Origin: NVTR01 sp965237505 | GTDB lineage: Bacteria > Pseudomonadota > Alphaproteobacteria > Rhodobacterales > Rhodobacteraceae | Direction: 5' to 3' | Length of the DNA stretch: 64,000 bases | Assembly: GCA_965237505.1 (NCBI GenBank) | Contig: CBDEFR010000009.1 | Location: 1,178,001 to 1,242,000 of the forward strand | Shown: piece by piece, positions 35,358-45,151 of the stretch | Numbering within the stretch: position 1 is the stretch's first letter | How the letters are laid out: every line of letters starts with the position of its first letter | Made by a program: the position numbers and the translations under genes | Notes under the pieces: generated by a model | Seen by the model: the letters and a program-made list of their open reading frames with translations, nothing else | Database searches by the model: none | What the model was told of the DNA's origin: nothing

Positions 35358-36694
35358 TGCATGGTCTCCTCGGTATCCGCAGGCATCGCCCAACCGGTCA
35401 CCGCATTGTTGCGATCAAAGATCGTGCGGGCGGCCTCCATCACGTCGTCTTCGGTCACGGATTGCAGAATATCAGGCCAGGCCTGAATATCTTCAACGGT
35501 CAGCCCGGATGTCAGCGCGCTGCCATAGCGCCGCGCCAGCGATTCAATATTGTCCTCTGCATAGATCCGAGACGCGCGAAGCTGCATCTTGATGCGCTCG
35601 AACTGTTCTGAATCAACGCCTTCTTCCATGAATTCGGCAACCGCGTTGTCTAGCGCTGCTTCTGCCTCCTGCAACGAAAATTCCGGCGTCGGCGCGATCA
35701 CCAAACCGAAAGTTGTGTCATCCAGCGACACGCCGCCGTAAGACGCCGACGTAAATATCGCCTGTTGGGTATCAAACTGCAGCTTTTTTCCTAAAACCGA
35801 CGTCGCCCCGGTGCCGCCCAAAACCTCTGCCAGCATTACCAGTTTCGCGGCTTCAAACTGATCGCCGCTGTCGCGTTCCGGCGCCAGGTAGGACCGCGTC
35901 ACATAGGGCTGCGCGATGCGTTCATCTGCGAACGCAAGGCGGCGCTCGGACAGTTGCGGCGGGTCGCGCGGCCGGTCCCGTTTAGGCAGATCGGCGGTCG
36001 GGGCAAGCGGGCCGTAGTGTTTTTCGGCCAATGCTCTGACATCGTCAGGGTCCACATCGCCTGCGACGATCAAAATGGCGTTATTGGGCGCGTAATAGCG
36101 CTGATAAAACGCAAACGCGTCTTCACGGTTCAACTGTTCCATCTCATGCCGCCAGCCGATAACGGGGATGCCGTAAGGATGGTTTAGGTATTGCGCCGCA
36201 CGCCGTTGCTCACGAAATAACGACCCGGGGTTGCTGTCCACCCTTTGGCCACGCTCTTCCAGCACCACCTGGCGCTCGGTGGCAACATCTTCCTCGGTCA
36301 TCCGCAGATCGTGCATCCGGTCGGCTTCCATCTGCATCATCAATTCCAGTCGATCAGACGCGACACGTTGGAAATAGGCCGTGTAGTCATGGCTGGTAAA
36401 CGCATTGTCCGATCCGCCGTTGCGGGTAACGGTGGCGGATAATTCGCCCGCCTCAAGATCGTCTGTGCCCTTGAAAAGCAGGTGTTCCAGAAAATGCGCA
36501 ATGCCGGATTTACCCGGCGGCTCGTCAGCGGCGCCAACCCGATACCAGATCATGTGCACCACAACCTGAGCACGGTGATCCTCCAGCACCACAATATCCA
36601 GGCCGTTGTCCAGACTAAAGGTGGTTACCTCCGCCGCCTGGGCCGTGGGTGAATACATCGCAAGGGCAAAAATTATCACGAAAAAGCGGGGCAT
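35354..36694 (-). CDS. M16 zinc metallopeptidase, catalytic subunit
   Basis: The 446-aa product has a signal peptide and the inverted zinc motif GIAHFLEHLLFKGT near residue 67, with the downstream Glu in TERQVVLEER. It is a processing-peptidase-like enzyme of the cell envelope. Translational overlap with the non-catalytic partner at 35357 supports a heterodimer. It follows the DUF3035 lipoprotein in the operon. Confidence 0.93.
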   Translation of the reverse strand: MPRFFVIIFALAMYSPTAQAAEVTTFSLDNGLDIVVLEDHRAQVVVHMIWYRVGAADEPPGKSGIAHFLEHLLFKGTDDLEAGELSATVTRNGGSDNAFTSHDYTAYFQRVASDRLELMMQMEADRMHDLRMTEEDVATERQVVLEERGQRVDSNPGSLFREQRRAAQYLNHPYGIPVIGWRHEMEQLNREDAFAFYQRYYAPNNAILIVAGDVDPDDVRALAEKHYGPLAPTADLPKRDRPRDPPQLSERRLAFADERIAQPYVTRSYLAPERDSGDQFEAAKLVMLAEVLGGTGATSVLGKKLQFDTQQAIFTSASYGGVSLDDTTFGLVIAPTPEFSLQEAEAALDNAVAEFMEEGVDSEQFERIKMQLRASRIYAEDNIESLARRYGSALTSGLTVEDIQAWPDILQSVTEDDVMEAARTIFDRNNAVTGWAMPADTEETMQ

Positions 36695-36774
36695 GGCACA
36701 TCCGTTGTTTGGTCAATTACAGTATTTACGCCGGATTGTTTGCGTATCAAGCAAATCAAGCAGTTGTGAAATGT

Positions 36775-37314
36775 TTAACTCCCCGGGCGGGGCGGCGCAC
36801 TTGGGGTTCTGACACCAGCCGCACGCAGCCTTTCAAGCTCAAGATACTGGTCGAGCGCCTGAATGCGGTAGACCGCAAAATACTGATTGCCGCCAAACCA
36901 GCGCAGGAAAAACAACGACGCCCGGCGCCGCCGGATCGCCAGATCGGCCGCAGCCAGATCGGCGCGCACGTTCGCCTGAACACCGTGGCGCGAGGCATGC
37001 GCCAGCAAGAGGCCATCAGCGGCGGGAATGCCTGAACGCCCGACCAGGGCCGGATTTCCGCCAAGAGCCGCCACCGCATCTGCCTTGGGCGTCGGATCGG
37101 TCAGGTTCGCCGCTCCAGGCGTCGGGGCCGGCAAATCGGTATAGCTTGCAGGGATCTGCAGTGGCTTGCCCGGCAATATCGAAAATTCATCGGGGCCATT
37201 GGAGGAACTTTCAAGTTTTAGCAGCCGCGGCTCTGGAGCCACGCAGGCCGAAATCGACAGCGTCACCGCCAATAACGCCCCAATCCTGCAACAAATTGCC
37301 CGCATCACCGCCAT
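36775..37314 (-). CDS. DUF3035 lipoprotein
   Basis: The ~179-aa product has a lipoprotein signal (ALLAVTLSISAC) with the lipobox Cys near residue 24, then a Pro-rich stretch (KPLQIPASYTDLPAPTPG). The C-terminal half is predicted to be helical and rich in Arg and Ala. It belongs to DUF3035, which normally follows lspA in this group. Several in-frame starts are possible within 15 bp; I used the ATG at 37314. Function unknown. Confidence 0.82.
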   Translation of the reverse strand: MAVMRAICCRIGALLAVTLSISACVAPEPRLLKLESSSNGPDEFSILPGKPLQIPASYTDLPAPTPGAANLTDPTPKADAVAALGGNPALVGRSGIPAADGLLLAHASRHGVQANVRADLAAADLAIRRRRASLFFLRWFGGNQYFAVYRIQALDQYLELERLRAAGVRTPSAPPRPGS

Positions 37315-37358
37315 CGCCACCGTCGTTTTTCAATCTGTAGCCGATGATTTGAGCGTCG

Positions 37359-37835
37359 TCACGCCGGCTTTTTTCGCCCGGTGAAAAAGATCAGTCCCAG
37401 TGCCCCAGTAAAGATTGCCATATCCGCCACGTTGAACGCGAACGGGTTGTCGATGCCGCAACAGGACATGTTCAGAAAATCGGCCACCGCTCCGAACACC
37501 AAACGATCCGCGACGTTGCCTGCTGCTCCGCCGATCAATAGCCCCGCAGCAATATGCGCAAGCTTGCCCGATTGCTCCTTGCGCACCCAGAATGCCACCC
37601 AGATCGAGATCAGCACCGCAAGCGCGATCAAAACCCAACGCATGACCTGGGCATCGTTGGAAAACAGTCCAAAATTCACGCCTTGATTCCAGGCCATGCG
37701 GAAGTTCAGCAATGGTGGGAAAACCTCGATGGATCCCACCGAACGCAGGTCAAGAACCTGCACGACCAGATACTTGCTCAACTGGTCGACCACGAATACC
37801 GCCGCCGCTGTCCAGATCATCCGTGCCATGCGCAT
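37359..37835 (-). CDS. lspA: Lipoprotein signal peptidase (signal peptidase II)
   Basis: The 158-aa inner-membrane aspartic protease removes signal peptides from prolipoproteins. Four helices are visible, and the two catalytic Asp residues lie in GNVADRLVFGAVADFL and FAFNVADMAIF. The start follows the purH stop by 6 bp. The next gene is itself a predicted lipoprotein. Confidence 0.95.
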   Translation of the reverse strand: MRMARMIWTAAAVFVVDQLSKYLVVQVLDLRSVGSIEVFPPLLNFRMAWNQGVNFGLFSNDAQVMRWVLIALAVLISIWVAFWVRKEQSGKLAHIAAGLLIGGAAGNVADRLVFGAVADFLNMSCCGIDNPFAFNVADMAIFTGALGLIFFTGRKKPA

Positions 37836-37841
37836 GCGCCC

Positions 37842-39431
37842 TTAGTGCCGGAAATGGCGCATGCCGGTAAAGACCATTGCAAGCCCGGCCTGATTTGCAG
37901 CGCGGATCACCTCGTCGTCGCGCATCGACCCGCCCGGCTGGATCACCGCCGTCGCCCCGGCCTCTGCCACCGCAAGCAGTCCGTCCGGGAACGGGAAAAA
38001 CGCGTCCGACGCCACAACCGAGCGCTGCGTTAACGGCTTGTCCAGCCCCAATACGCCGGCCATGTCCTGCGATTTACGGGCGGCGATCCGGGTGCTGACA
38101 ATGCGGCTCATCTGCCCCGCGCCAACGCCAACGGTCGCGCCGTTTCGCGCGTAGATAATTGCGTTTGACTTGACGTGTTTGGCAACTTTCCAGGCGAACA
38201 ACAGATCGTCAAGCTCTGCTTCAGACGGCGCCCTTTGAGTGACGACTTGCAGATCGCCCCGCGCGATGTGACCACTGTCCTTATCCTGAACCAGAAAACC
38301 GCCCGACACCTGCCGAAATGCCAGTGCTGCGGCGCCCGGATCAGGCAGGCCAGAGGTGGTCAGCAACCTCAGGTTCTTCTTTCTTGAAAAAATATCCAAT
38401 GCCGCGCTGTCGACACCGGGCGCGATCACCACTTCGGTGAATCGCTTGACAATCGCCTCGGCGGTGGCGCGGTCAAGCCGCTGGTTCAACGCAATAATTC
38501 CCCCAAACGCACTGGTTCGGTCACAGTCAAACGCGCTTTGGTAAGCTTCGACCAAAGTCGCGCCACGGGCAACGCCGCAAGGGTTTGCGTGTTTGATGAT
38601 CGCGCAGACCGGGCCCTCGGCCGCGTCAAACTCGGCCACCAGTTCAAACGCCGCATCAGTGTCGTTGATATTGTTATACGACAGCTCTTTGCCCTGCAGT
38701 TGTTTGGCCGTTGCGATACCCGGACGTGCAGTGCCATCCAGATAGAATGCCGCCGCCTGATGCGGGTTTTCGCCGTAACGCAGTGTCTGCGCCAGCTCGC
38801 CGGCAAAAGCGCGGCGGCGCGGTGCGCCTTCGCCGGTTGCAGCAGCCATCCAGTTGGAAACTGCGGCGTCATAGGCAGCCGTCCGGGCATAGGCAATCTG
38901 GGCCAGATTTTGCCGAAATACCAGCGACGTGGCACCACCATTGTCTGCCAGTTCGCGCAATAAGCGGTCATAATCCTGCACATCAACCACGACATTGACG
39001 AACGCATGGTTCTTGGCTGCCGCCCGGATCATCGCTGGGCCGCCGATGTCAATATTCTCGATGCAGGTGTCGTAATCACCGCCTGCAGCCACTGTGTCCT
39101 CGAACGGGTAAAGGTTGACCACCAGCAGATCGATTGCGCCGATCCCATGTTCGCGCATTGCCGCCAGATGATCGTCGTTGTTCCGCTGCGCCAGCAGACC
39201 GCCATGCACCGCCGGATGCAGGGTTTTGACACGGCCATCCATCATTTCCGGATAACCCGTCACCTCGGCCACATCCATAACCTGCAACCCGGCCTCGCGC
39301 ATCGCTTTGGCGGTGCCACCGGTCGACAAAAGTTCAACGTTTACGTCCGCCAGCGCTTTGGTCAATTCCGCCAATCCGGTCTTGTCGGAAACAGAGATCA
39401 GCGCGCGGCGAACGGGCACGAGGTTGGTCAT
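37842..39431 (-). CDS. purH: Bifunctional AICAR transformylase / IMP cyclohydrolase
   Basis: The 529-aa enzyme carries out the last two steps of IMP synthesis. The N-terminal cyclohydrolase domain starts RRALISVSDKTGLAEL and the C-terminal transformylase domain has the catalytic KHANPCG motif and ends AIIQPGGSMRDDEVIRAAN. Length is normal. It lies between the heparinase-like gene and lspA on one transcript. Confidence 0.97.
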   Translation of the reverse strand: MTNLVPVRRALISVSDKTGLAELTKALADVNVELLSTGGTAKAMREAGLQVMDVAEVTGYPEMMDGRVKTLHPAVHGGLLAQRNNDDHLAAMREHGIGAIDLLVVNLYPFEDTVAAGGDYDTCIENIDIGGPAMIRAAAKNHAFVNVVVDVQDYDRLLRELADNGGATSLVFRQNLAQIAYARTAAYDAAVSNWMAAATGEGAPRRRAFAGELAQTLRYGENPHQAAAFYLDGTARPGIATAKQLQGKELSYNNINDTDAAFELVAEFDAAEGPVCAIIKHANPCGVARGATLVEAYQSAFDCDRTSAFGGIIALNQRLDRATAEAIVKRFTEVVIAPGVDSAALDIFSRKKNLRLLTTSGLPDPGAAALAFRQVSGGFLVQDKDSGHIARGDLQVVTQRAPSEAELDDLLFAWKVAKHVKSNAIIYARNGATVGVGAGQMSRIVSTRIAARKSQDMAGVLGLDKPLTQRSVVASDAFFPFPDGLLAVAEAGATAVIQPGGSMRDDEVIRAANQAGLAMVFTGMRHFRH

Positions 39432-39458
39432 TCAAAATACCCCAAGGATCATGTCAGT

Positions 39459-41201
39459 CTAGATTGATGCGTCTTCCCGCCGCAGGTCGCGAACAGTATC
39501 CGGCGTGTCCTGGGCTTTGGCGAGTATCCAGTGAATACGCGTCGCATACAATACAGCAGCGCCAGATAGAACCACCTGTTTGGTCGCACGTGCTTTAAGG
39601 CGGCCTTTTTCCATAAAAATGCTTGGCTCAAGGCTCAAATTTGCGGCCCCGTCATGACGAAACACCCAAATCTCTCCGCTTTTCAGCACCATCGACACGG
39701 CGTTTCCATCCATGTCGAGCTTTGCAACAACATCCGGGTGCAAATGAAAGCGAACCTTAAAGCCGATGCCCTGCAGATGAGCTTTGTCCAGCGCCTTATC
39801 AAATGCGCGCTCATCGGCCTTCTCAATGGCCGCCAGCGTGTCTTCGCCGACAACCCCGCGCCCGTTTGTCGACAGTTCGAGTTTTCGGATATGGGTCAGC
39901 CCGTGAGACCTGACATAGCCGTCGTGGCCAACAATTATTCCCTGAGCGCCGTCTTCGACCAGGTATTGAATGCGCACATCACGGGGTGTGTTGATCAAAT
40001 ATTCGCGTTGGCGTCCGCCGATCAACCCTTTGCGCCCGAGCTGTGACGATGACAGCCCGTCCAGCGCCAGCGTCGAATGCGAGGCGGTGGCGCGACCGGC
40101 GCGGCGCAGATCGGGGCCGAAACTGACACCGGAGCCGCAGTTGACGATGAGCGGGCGCCGTCCCGATGTCAGTTCGATCGCCAGTGTCGAAGCATGGGCA
40201 TTGTATGACGCTGCACCGCTCGGCGGTGTGGCCGCATCCACGATCAGGCTGGAACGCCCGCCGTGAAGCCGGGCAAACCCCATCGACAGGCCAACTGGCG
40301 CTCCGGACTTGACGCCAGAGGTCGCCAACGCGTGATCAAGCCGCCCTTCGGTGCCGCGTCCGCCGCCGTGAAATCGCGCCAGCGCGCCATCGTTGTGGCG
40401 CAGCGCGCGAAGCGTCGGGGCGATGCGCCCGATCGCTATCAGATGTTCAGGCTGCGCCATTTTTCCGGCCTCAGACAGCGCCGAGGCAGCCCAGTTCAAC
40501 AGTGTGAAAACCTCAAGCAGTTCTTCCGGGTTGCGGGTTGGAATGCCGCCTTCACTGTCGATCCGGTCGTTGCATTCCCGCGCCAGCGCCTTCATCGTCG
40601 GCGCAACATGCGCTTCCATTCCGGTCAGCGCCCAACCTGCGTAGATAAGCCCGGTCAGCGCCTCGAACCGCGGCAGTCCGGAAGACGCTGCCTGCCAGCG
40701 CATAGACAAGAATATCGTTTGCTGCGCCAGCGAGGCGAAATATGCAACTGTTGCGTCGCGCGGCTGCCCGTTCAACAGAAAGATCGCGTGGTTGATCCAG
40801 CGGATCAATCGCCGACCGGTCAGATCCGGCGTCCAGCCAGCGCCTTTGCCGTGCCCGTAACGCTCGATCCATTCCAGCAACCAGGCCTGCGCCCTTTGCC
40901 GCGCCGCAAGGTCGCCAACGGCAGCCAGATCGTCAAGCCAGGTGAAACCGTGGATCTCATCCTCAAAAGCCGAGTCCTGCATTGGCAATTGCCAGATCGA
41001 GCGCACCGGGTCGACTTGGAGCGACCCGGCGAACAGGAAATTCCCGCCGACCAGCTGACGGCCTTTAGCAAATGACCCGATTGTCCTTGGCTCTGGCTGC
41101 GACACAAACCCGGTCGCAGGCCGCGCGAGGGTCGACCGCAGCGCATACCAGCGGTTCATCCAGCGCGTCCATCGCGCGGACCAGTTTTCGTTTTGAGACA
41201 C
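39459..41201 (-). CDS. Heparinase II/III family protein
   Basis: The 580-aa product has an alpha-helical N-terminal toroid (WQLPMQDSAFEDEIHGFTWL, WIERYGHG) followed by a beta-sandwich C-terminal domain with ASYNAHASTLAIEL and ASHSTLALDG, the His/Tyr site of heparinase II/III lyases. It is nearly always found between rsmB and purH in Rhodobacterales. It may cleave a uronic acid polymer, but no signal peptide is evident at the N-terminus, so its location is unclear. Confidence 0.88.
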   Translation of the reverse strand: MSQNENWSARWTRWMNRWYALRSTLARPATGFVSQPEPRTIGSFAKGRQLVGGNFLFAGSLQVDPVRSIWQLPMQDSAFEDEIHGFTWLDDLAAVGDLAARQRAQAWLLEWIERYGHGKGAGWTPDLTGRRLIRWINHAIFLLNGQPRDATVAYFASLAQQTIFLSMRWQAASSGLPRFEALTGLIYAGWALTGMEAHVAPTMKALARECNDRIDSEGGIPTRNPEELLEVFTLLNWAASALSEAGKMAQPEHLIAIGRIAPTLRALRHNDGALARFHGGGRGTEGRLDHALATSGVKSGAPVGLSMGFARLHGGRSSLIVDAATPPSGAASYNAHASTLAIELTSGRRPLIVNCGSGVSFGPDLRRAGRATASHSTLALDGLSSSQLGRKGLIGGRQREYLINTPRDVRIQYLVEDGAQGIIVGHDGYVRSHGLTHIRKLELSTNGRGVVGEDTLAAIEKADERAFDKALDKAHLQGIGFKVRFHLHPDVVAKLDMDGNAVSMVLKSGEIWVFRHDGAANLSLEPSIFMEKGRLKARATKQVVLSGAAVLYATRIHWILAKAQDTPDTVRDLRREDASI

Positions 41202-41295
41202 CGGGGGCCTGCCTCGCCTCGCGTTTGACTAATGGGGTCGAGTTTGGCCGGACAATACGCCGAGACATAGGCTCTGTCATTGCCCAATTGCAGCG

Positions 41296-42567
41296 CTAAA
41301 CAGGCTTTCGCAACACTGTCGTGAAAAAACCATCCATTCCGCCGTGCCCGGGCCAAAAGTCAGGGCGGGTCCGCAGACCGAACGCGTTGATCCACCCCAA
41401 ATCAACACCCTGGATCTTAAGCGGCTCAGTATCGACGGAAATGTCCGGGGTGCGGGCCAGCAGGTCTTTGACCTGTTCTTCGCCTTCATCAAACAGCATT
41501 GAACATGTGCAATAAACCAATCGACCGCCGGTCTTGAGCAATGTCAGCGCATGGTCCAGCATTGACGACTGCAAGGCGAACAGCGCCGGAAAGCCGGAGC
41601 CGTCTCTGGCATAGGGCAGGTCAGGGTGCCGTCGAATGGTGCCGGTGGTTGAACACGGCGCGTCCAGCAAGATCGCGTCAAACGGGTCCGCCTGATATTT
41701 CAACGCATCCGCAACCACAATTTCAGCCTGCAAGCCAGTCCGCGCCAGATTTTGCCTGAGCCGGGCCATCCGCTTTGCCGAAATATCCAGCGCTGTAACT
41801 TGCGCTCCGGCGGCCGCCATCTGCTGGGTTTTGCCACCGGGTGCGGCACATAAATCCAGAACCCTTTCATCAGACTGAGGGTTCAATATCTGCACCGGCA
41901 ATGCCGCTGCCGCATCCTGAACCCACCACGCGCCATCATCAAACCCTGATAATGCTGACACCTGGGGCGAACCTTTCAGCCGTACCGTGCCGGTCGGCAA
42001 TATCATACCATACAACTTTTTGGCCCAACCTTCCGGGTCCGATTTTACCGTCAGGTCAAGCGGCGCGGCGCTGGCATGTGCCGTCTCAATGGCCTTGACG
42101 CATGCCTTGCCATAGTCACTGATCAGCGGTTTTCGCAACCAATTGGGCATTTGCGGATCTGGCAAGTTGCTCCAGTTCGCGGGCCCGTCCTTGGCGACCT
42201 TGCGCAGCACCGCATTCGCCAGACCGGACAGGCGTTGAGTGTTCTTGCTTTGCCGCATCAGATCGACTGCCGCATTGACGACCCCATGCGCGGCGGCGCC
42301 GTCCAGGCAAATTTCCACGACCGCAAGCCGCAATGTATTCATCGCCGTCGCAGGCGGGCGGGTCTTTAGATACGGCCCCAATATCCGGTCCGCCCGATCC
42401 ATCCACCGCAGGCAACTAGTGGCCAGCCTAGCGGCGCGGGCGCGATCCTGTGGTGCCAGCCGATCAACGGCGCCGGGCAGCAATTCACTCAACAGCCGCC
42501 GATCCTCGAGCACCGCATCAAGCAGTCGAACTGCGGCGCGGCGGGGCGCAAGTCCGGGGCTAGGCAT
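41296..42567 (-). CDS. rsmB: 16S rRNA (cytosine-5) methyltransferase, RsmB-like
   Basis: The 423-aa product has an N-terminal NusB-like RNA-binding domain, the SAM-binding motif LDLCAAPGGKT near residue 238, the catalytic Cys in DAPCSTTG and a second Cys in YCTCSM. It methylates C967 of 16S rRNA in the family member from E. coli. It is the first gene of the minus-strand block running to the M16 pair. Confidence 0.93.
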   Translation of the reverse strand: MPSPGLAPRRAAVRLLDAVLEDRRLLSELLPGAVDRLAPQDRARAARLATSCLRWMDRADRILGPYLKTRPPATAMNTLRLAVVEICLDGAAAHGVVNAAVDLMRQSKNTQRLSGLANAVLRKVAKDGPANWSNLPDPQMPNWLRKPLISDYGKACVKAIETAHASAAPLDLTVKSDPEGWAKKLYGMILPTGTVRLKGSPQVSALSGFDDGAWWVQDAAAALPVQILNPQSDERVLDLCAAPGGKTQQMAAAGAQVTALDISAKRMARLRQNLARTGLQAEIVVADALKYQADPFDAILLDAPCSTTGTIRRHPDLPYARDGSGFPALFALQSSMLDHALTLLKTGGRLVYCTCSMLFDEGEEQVKDLLARTPDISVDTEPLKIQGVDLGWINAFGLRTRPDFWPGHGGMDGFFTTVLRKPV

Positions 42568-42641
42568 CTGTTGGCATCCTTGTTGCTTGTCGGTCGCGGC
42601 CAGCCCCTATATTACCCGCGCTTAGTGAACAAGGACCGCCG

Positions 42642-42824
42642 ATGAGGAACGAGACCGAGCCACAAGACCTGCCGCCAGAGGCACATCGTGCGCTCGCCGA
42701 GGCAGCGGCTCGCCGTAAAAAGGCAAGCGCCGCCGAATTGCCCAGGGAACTGGGTGGCCGAGACGGGCCGGAGCCGGTGCGTTACGGAGATTGGGAAAAC
42801 AACGGCAAAGCCGTCGATTTTTGA
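42642..42824 (+). CDS. DUF1674 protein (SDHAF4-like)
   Basis: The 60-aa product ends GPEPVRYGDWENNGKAVDF, the signature of DUF1674. The mitochondrial relative SDHAF4 helps assemble succinate dehydrogenase, which suggests the same role here. AAGGA precedes the ATG. It is divergent from rsmB, with a 74-bp shared upstream region, and convergent with dapB. Confidence 0.88.
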   Translation: MRNETEPQDLPPEAHRALAEAAARRKKASAAELPRELGGRDGPEPVRYGDWENNGKAVDF

Positions 42825-42838
42825 GCCTGCCGTGGCGG

Positions 42839-43648
42839 TTACAGCCCCAAAACGTCGAGCATGTCATATTCACCTGGCTTTTTGTCCTGTCCCCAAAGCG
42901 CTGCCCGCAATGCGCCCTTGGCATAAAGGCTGCGATCCGTCGCGATATGGCGCAGGATGATCCGCTCGCCTGCACCGGCGAAAATCACATCGTGCTCGCC
43001 GACAATATCGCCGCCCCGGATTGCTGTGAAGCCAATGTCGCCCTTGGTGCGCGCGCCAGTGATCCCGTCGCGGCCCCGATCAGCGACATCGTCCAATGCC
43101 ACACCACGCCCCGCAGCCGCAGCCGCGCCCAGCATCAATGCCGTGCCCGACGGGGCGTCAACCTTCTGGTTGTGATGCGCCTCTACCACTTCGATGTCGA
43201 AATCCTCGTCCAACGCTTGGGCAACCACTTTCGTGAGTTTGGTCAATAGGTTGATCCCAAGGCTCATGTTCCCGGCCCGCACAATAACGGCATGGCGCGC
43301 CGCCGCATTCAATTTGGCCAGGTCATCGTCTGACAATCCAGTGGTTCCGATCACATGCACCGCGCGGGCCTGTGCTGCCAGCGCTGCAAACCCGACGGTT
43401 GCGGCGGGGGTGGTGAAATCCAGCACCGCTTGGGCTTTGGCAAAAACCTCAATCGGGTCGTCGGTGACTGCCAGGCCCAAAGCAGCACCGCCGATGGCTT
43501 CACCCAGATCGCGCCCGATCCAGTCGTGGCCTGCACGCTCGACCACACCCACCAGCCGGACCTTGTCAGATGCCTGCACCACCCGCACCAGCATCTGCCC
43601 CATTCGGCCCGATGCCCCGGTAACGACAATCCCGGGCGTTTCGCTCAT
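42839..43648 (-). CDS. dapB: 4-hydroxy-tetrahydrodipicolinate reductase
   Basis: The 269-aa enzyme reduces 4-hydroxy-tetrahydrodipicolinate on the way to diaminopimelate and lysine. The NAD(P)-binding start reads VVTGASGRMGQMLV, the active-site passage is EAHHNQKVDAPSGTA with the catalytic His pair and Lys, and the C-terminal part closes the substrate domain. It is divergent from rbfA and convergent with the DUF1674 gene. Confidence 0.96.
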   Translation of the reverse strand: MSETPGIVVTGASGRMGQMLVRVVQASDKVRLVGVVERAGHDWIGRDLGEAIGGAALGLAVTDDPIEVFAKAQAVLDFTTPAATVGFAALAAQARAVHVIGTTGLSDDDLAKLNAAARHAVIVRAGNMSLGINLLTKLTKVVAQALDEDFDIEVVEAHHNQKVDAPSGTALMLGAAAAAGRGVALDDVADRGRDGITGARTKGDIGFTAIRGGDIVGEHDVIFAGAGERIILRHIATDRSLYAKGALRAALWGQDKKPGEYDMLDVLGL

Positions 43649-43744
43649 CTGCGCTCTCCTGATATCGCGCCCGGTTTAGCGCCAAGATGCGCGATAGGCA
43701 AAGCCCTGTTGCAGAGCGCCGCAATCAGGCTTATCTGGGCGCCG

Positions 43745-44149
43745 ATGGTAAAAAAGCTGCAACATTCCGGGGCCGGGCCCTCGCAGCGGCAGTTGCGCGT
43801 TGGTGAGTTGATCCGGCGCACCTTGGCGCAAGTGCTGGCCAAGGGCGACATCCATGATCCGGATCTGAACCGCATGTCAATTACCGTCGGCGAGGTTCGC
43901 GCGTCACCTGACCTGCGCAGAGCAACGGCATATGTGCTGCCGCTTGGCGGCGAACACCGTGCCGAAGCGCTGGAAGCTTTGAACCGCAACCGCCATGAGC
44001 TGCGCCGCGCCGTTGCCAAGGGCGTGGCCTTGAAATTCTCGCCAGAGCTTCGGTTTGTCATCGATGACTCCTTTGACCGGATGGATGATACCCGCAGGTT
44101 GTTCTCGCAAGACGATGTGCGGCGCGATCTGAACCAAAACCAAGACTGA
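43745..44149 (+). CDS. rbfA: Ribosome-binding factor A
   Basis: The 134-aa KH-fold protein helps mature the 16S rRNA 5' end. It reads SQRQLRVGELIRRTLAQVLAK at the start and has the kinked KH helix with the alanine region RRATAYVLPLGG. The open frame runs well upstream, but MVKKLQHSG at 43745 gives the usual length. The stop overlaps the truB start by one base. Confidence 0.93.
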   Translation: MVKKLQHSGAGPSQRQLRVGELIRRTLAQVLAKGDIHDPDLNRMSITVGEVRASPDLRRATAYVLPLGGEHRAEALEALNRNRHELRRAVAKGVALKFSPELRFVIDDSFDRMDDTRRLFSQDDVRRDLNQNQD

Positions 44150-45054
44150 TGGCGCGGCACAAGAAGGGCCGCGATATTTCCGGCTGGCTGATCGTCGACA
44201 AACCAGCCAGTATGACGTCAAGTGCTGTGGTCAACAAGGTCAGATGGGCATTTGACGCGAAAAAGGCCGGGCACGCGGGTACGCTGGACCCGGCCGCAAC
44301 GGGCGTGCTGGCCGTTGCTTTGGGCGAGGCGACCAAGACCGTGCCTTATATCACCGAAGCGCTGAAAGCCTATCGCTTCACAATCCGCCTGGGCCAGGTC
44401 ACGGATACCGATGACGCCGACGGCCAAGTGATTGCCATCAGCGGCACGCGCCCCACCGACGACCAGATCAGGGCCGCCCTTGCAGATTTCATCGGCGACG
44501 TCATGCAGGTTCCGCCGAAATTCTCTGCCGTCAAAATCGATGGCCAGCGCGCCTACAAGCTGGCCCGTGATGGTGCGGAGGTGCGCATTGCCGCCCGGCC
44601 ACTTTACGTCGAGAGCCTGACGCTAATTGCGCGCCCAGACGCGGATCACGCCGAACTGGAACTGATTTGCGGCAAGGGCGGCTATGTGCGCGCCATCGCC
44701 CGTGATCTGGGTGAGGCACTGGGATGTTTTGGCCACGTGCAAACGCTGCGTCGGGTGTGGTCGGGGCCATTCAAGGCCGAGGATGGCATTTCCATCGAAC
44801 AGATCGACAACCTGGCTGGATCACCGGCGCTGGATGCCTGTCTGCGTCCCCTTGAAGAAGGCCTTGCCGTATTGCCTGAACTAATCTGCAGCGCCGAAAG
44901 TGCTGCACAGCTCAGGAACGGCAATCCGGGCATGGTTCTGACGTCCGACGCCGAATACGGCGACCAGGCCTGGGCCTCGTATGAAGGCAAGGCGGTGGCC
45001 GTCGGCATCTATAGGTCCGGCAAGCTGCACCCAAGCCGGGTGTTCAATCTATGA
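44149..45054 (+). CDS. truB: tRNA pseudouridine(55) synthase
   Basis: The 301-aa enzyme makes pseudouridine 55 in the T loop of tRNAs. The catalytic Asp is in HAGTLDPAATGVLAVALG near residue 46, and the C-terminal RNA-binding domain follows. It overlaps the rbfA stop by one base (TGATG), the classic rbfA-truB arrangement. Confidence 0.96.
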   Translation: MARHKKGRDISGWLIVDKPASMTSSAVVNKVRWAFDAKKAGHAGTLDPAATGVLAVALGEATKTVPYITEALKAYRFTIRLGQVTDTDDADGQVIAISGTRPTDDQIRAALADFIGDVMQVPPKFSAVKIDGQRAYKLARDGAEVRIAARPLYVESLTLIARPDADHAELELICGKGGYVRAIARDLGEALGCFGHVQTLRRVWSGPFKAEDGISIEQIDNLAGSPALDACLRPLEEGLAVLPELICSAESAAQLRNGNPGMVLTSDAEYGDQAWASYEGKAVAVGIYRSGKLHPSRVFNL

Positions 45055-45090
45055 CTTCTTCCTTGCCTAAATATCCGCGCCGCAGGCACC
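45053..45090. repeat. Copy of the short interspersed intergenic repeat
   Basis: CTTCTTCCTTGCCTAAATAT then CCGCGCCGCAGGCACC starts at the truB stop codon. The next bases (GCGAGGCGCGAAGCGCGGCGC) add a GC-rich hairpin, split here into GCGAGGCGCG and AAGCGCGGCGC. Confidence 0.5.
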
Positions 45091-45151
45091 GCGAGGCGCG
45101 AAGCGCGGCGCAAACTGGTTGCCTGCATCCCGACCCCGCCAAAACCCGGCC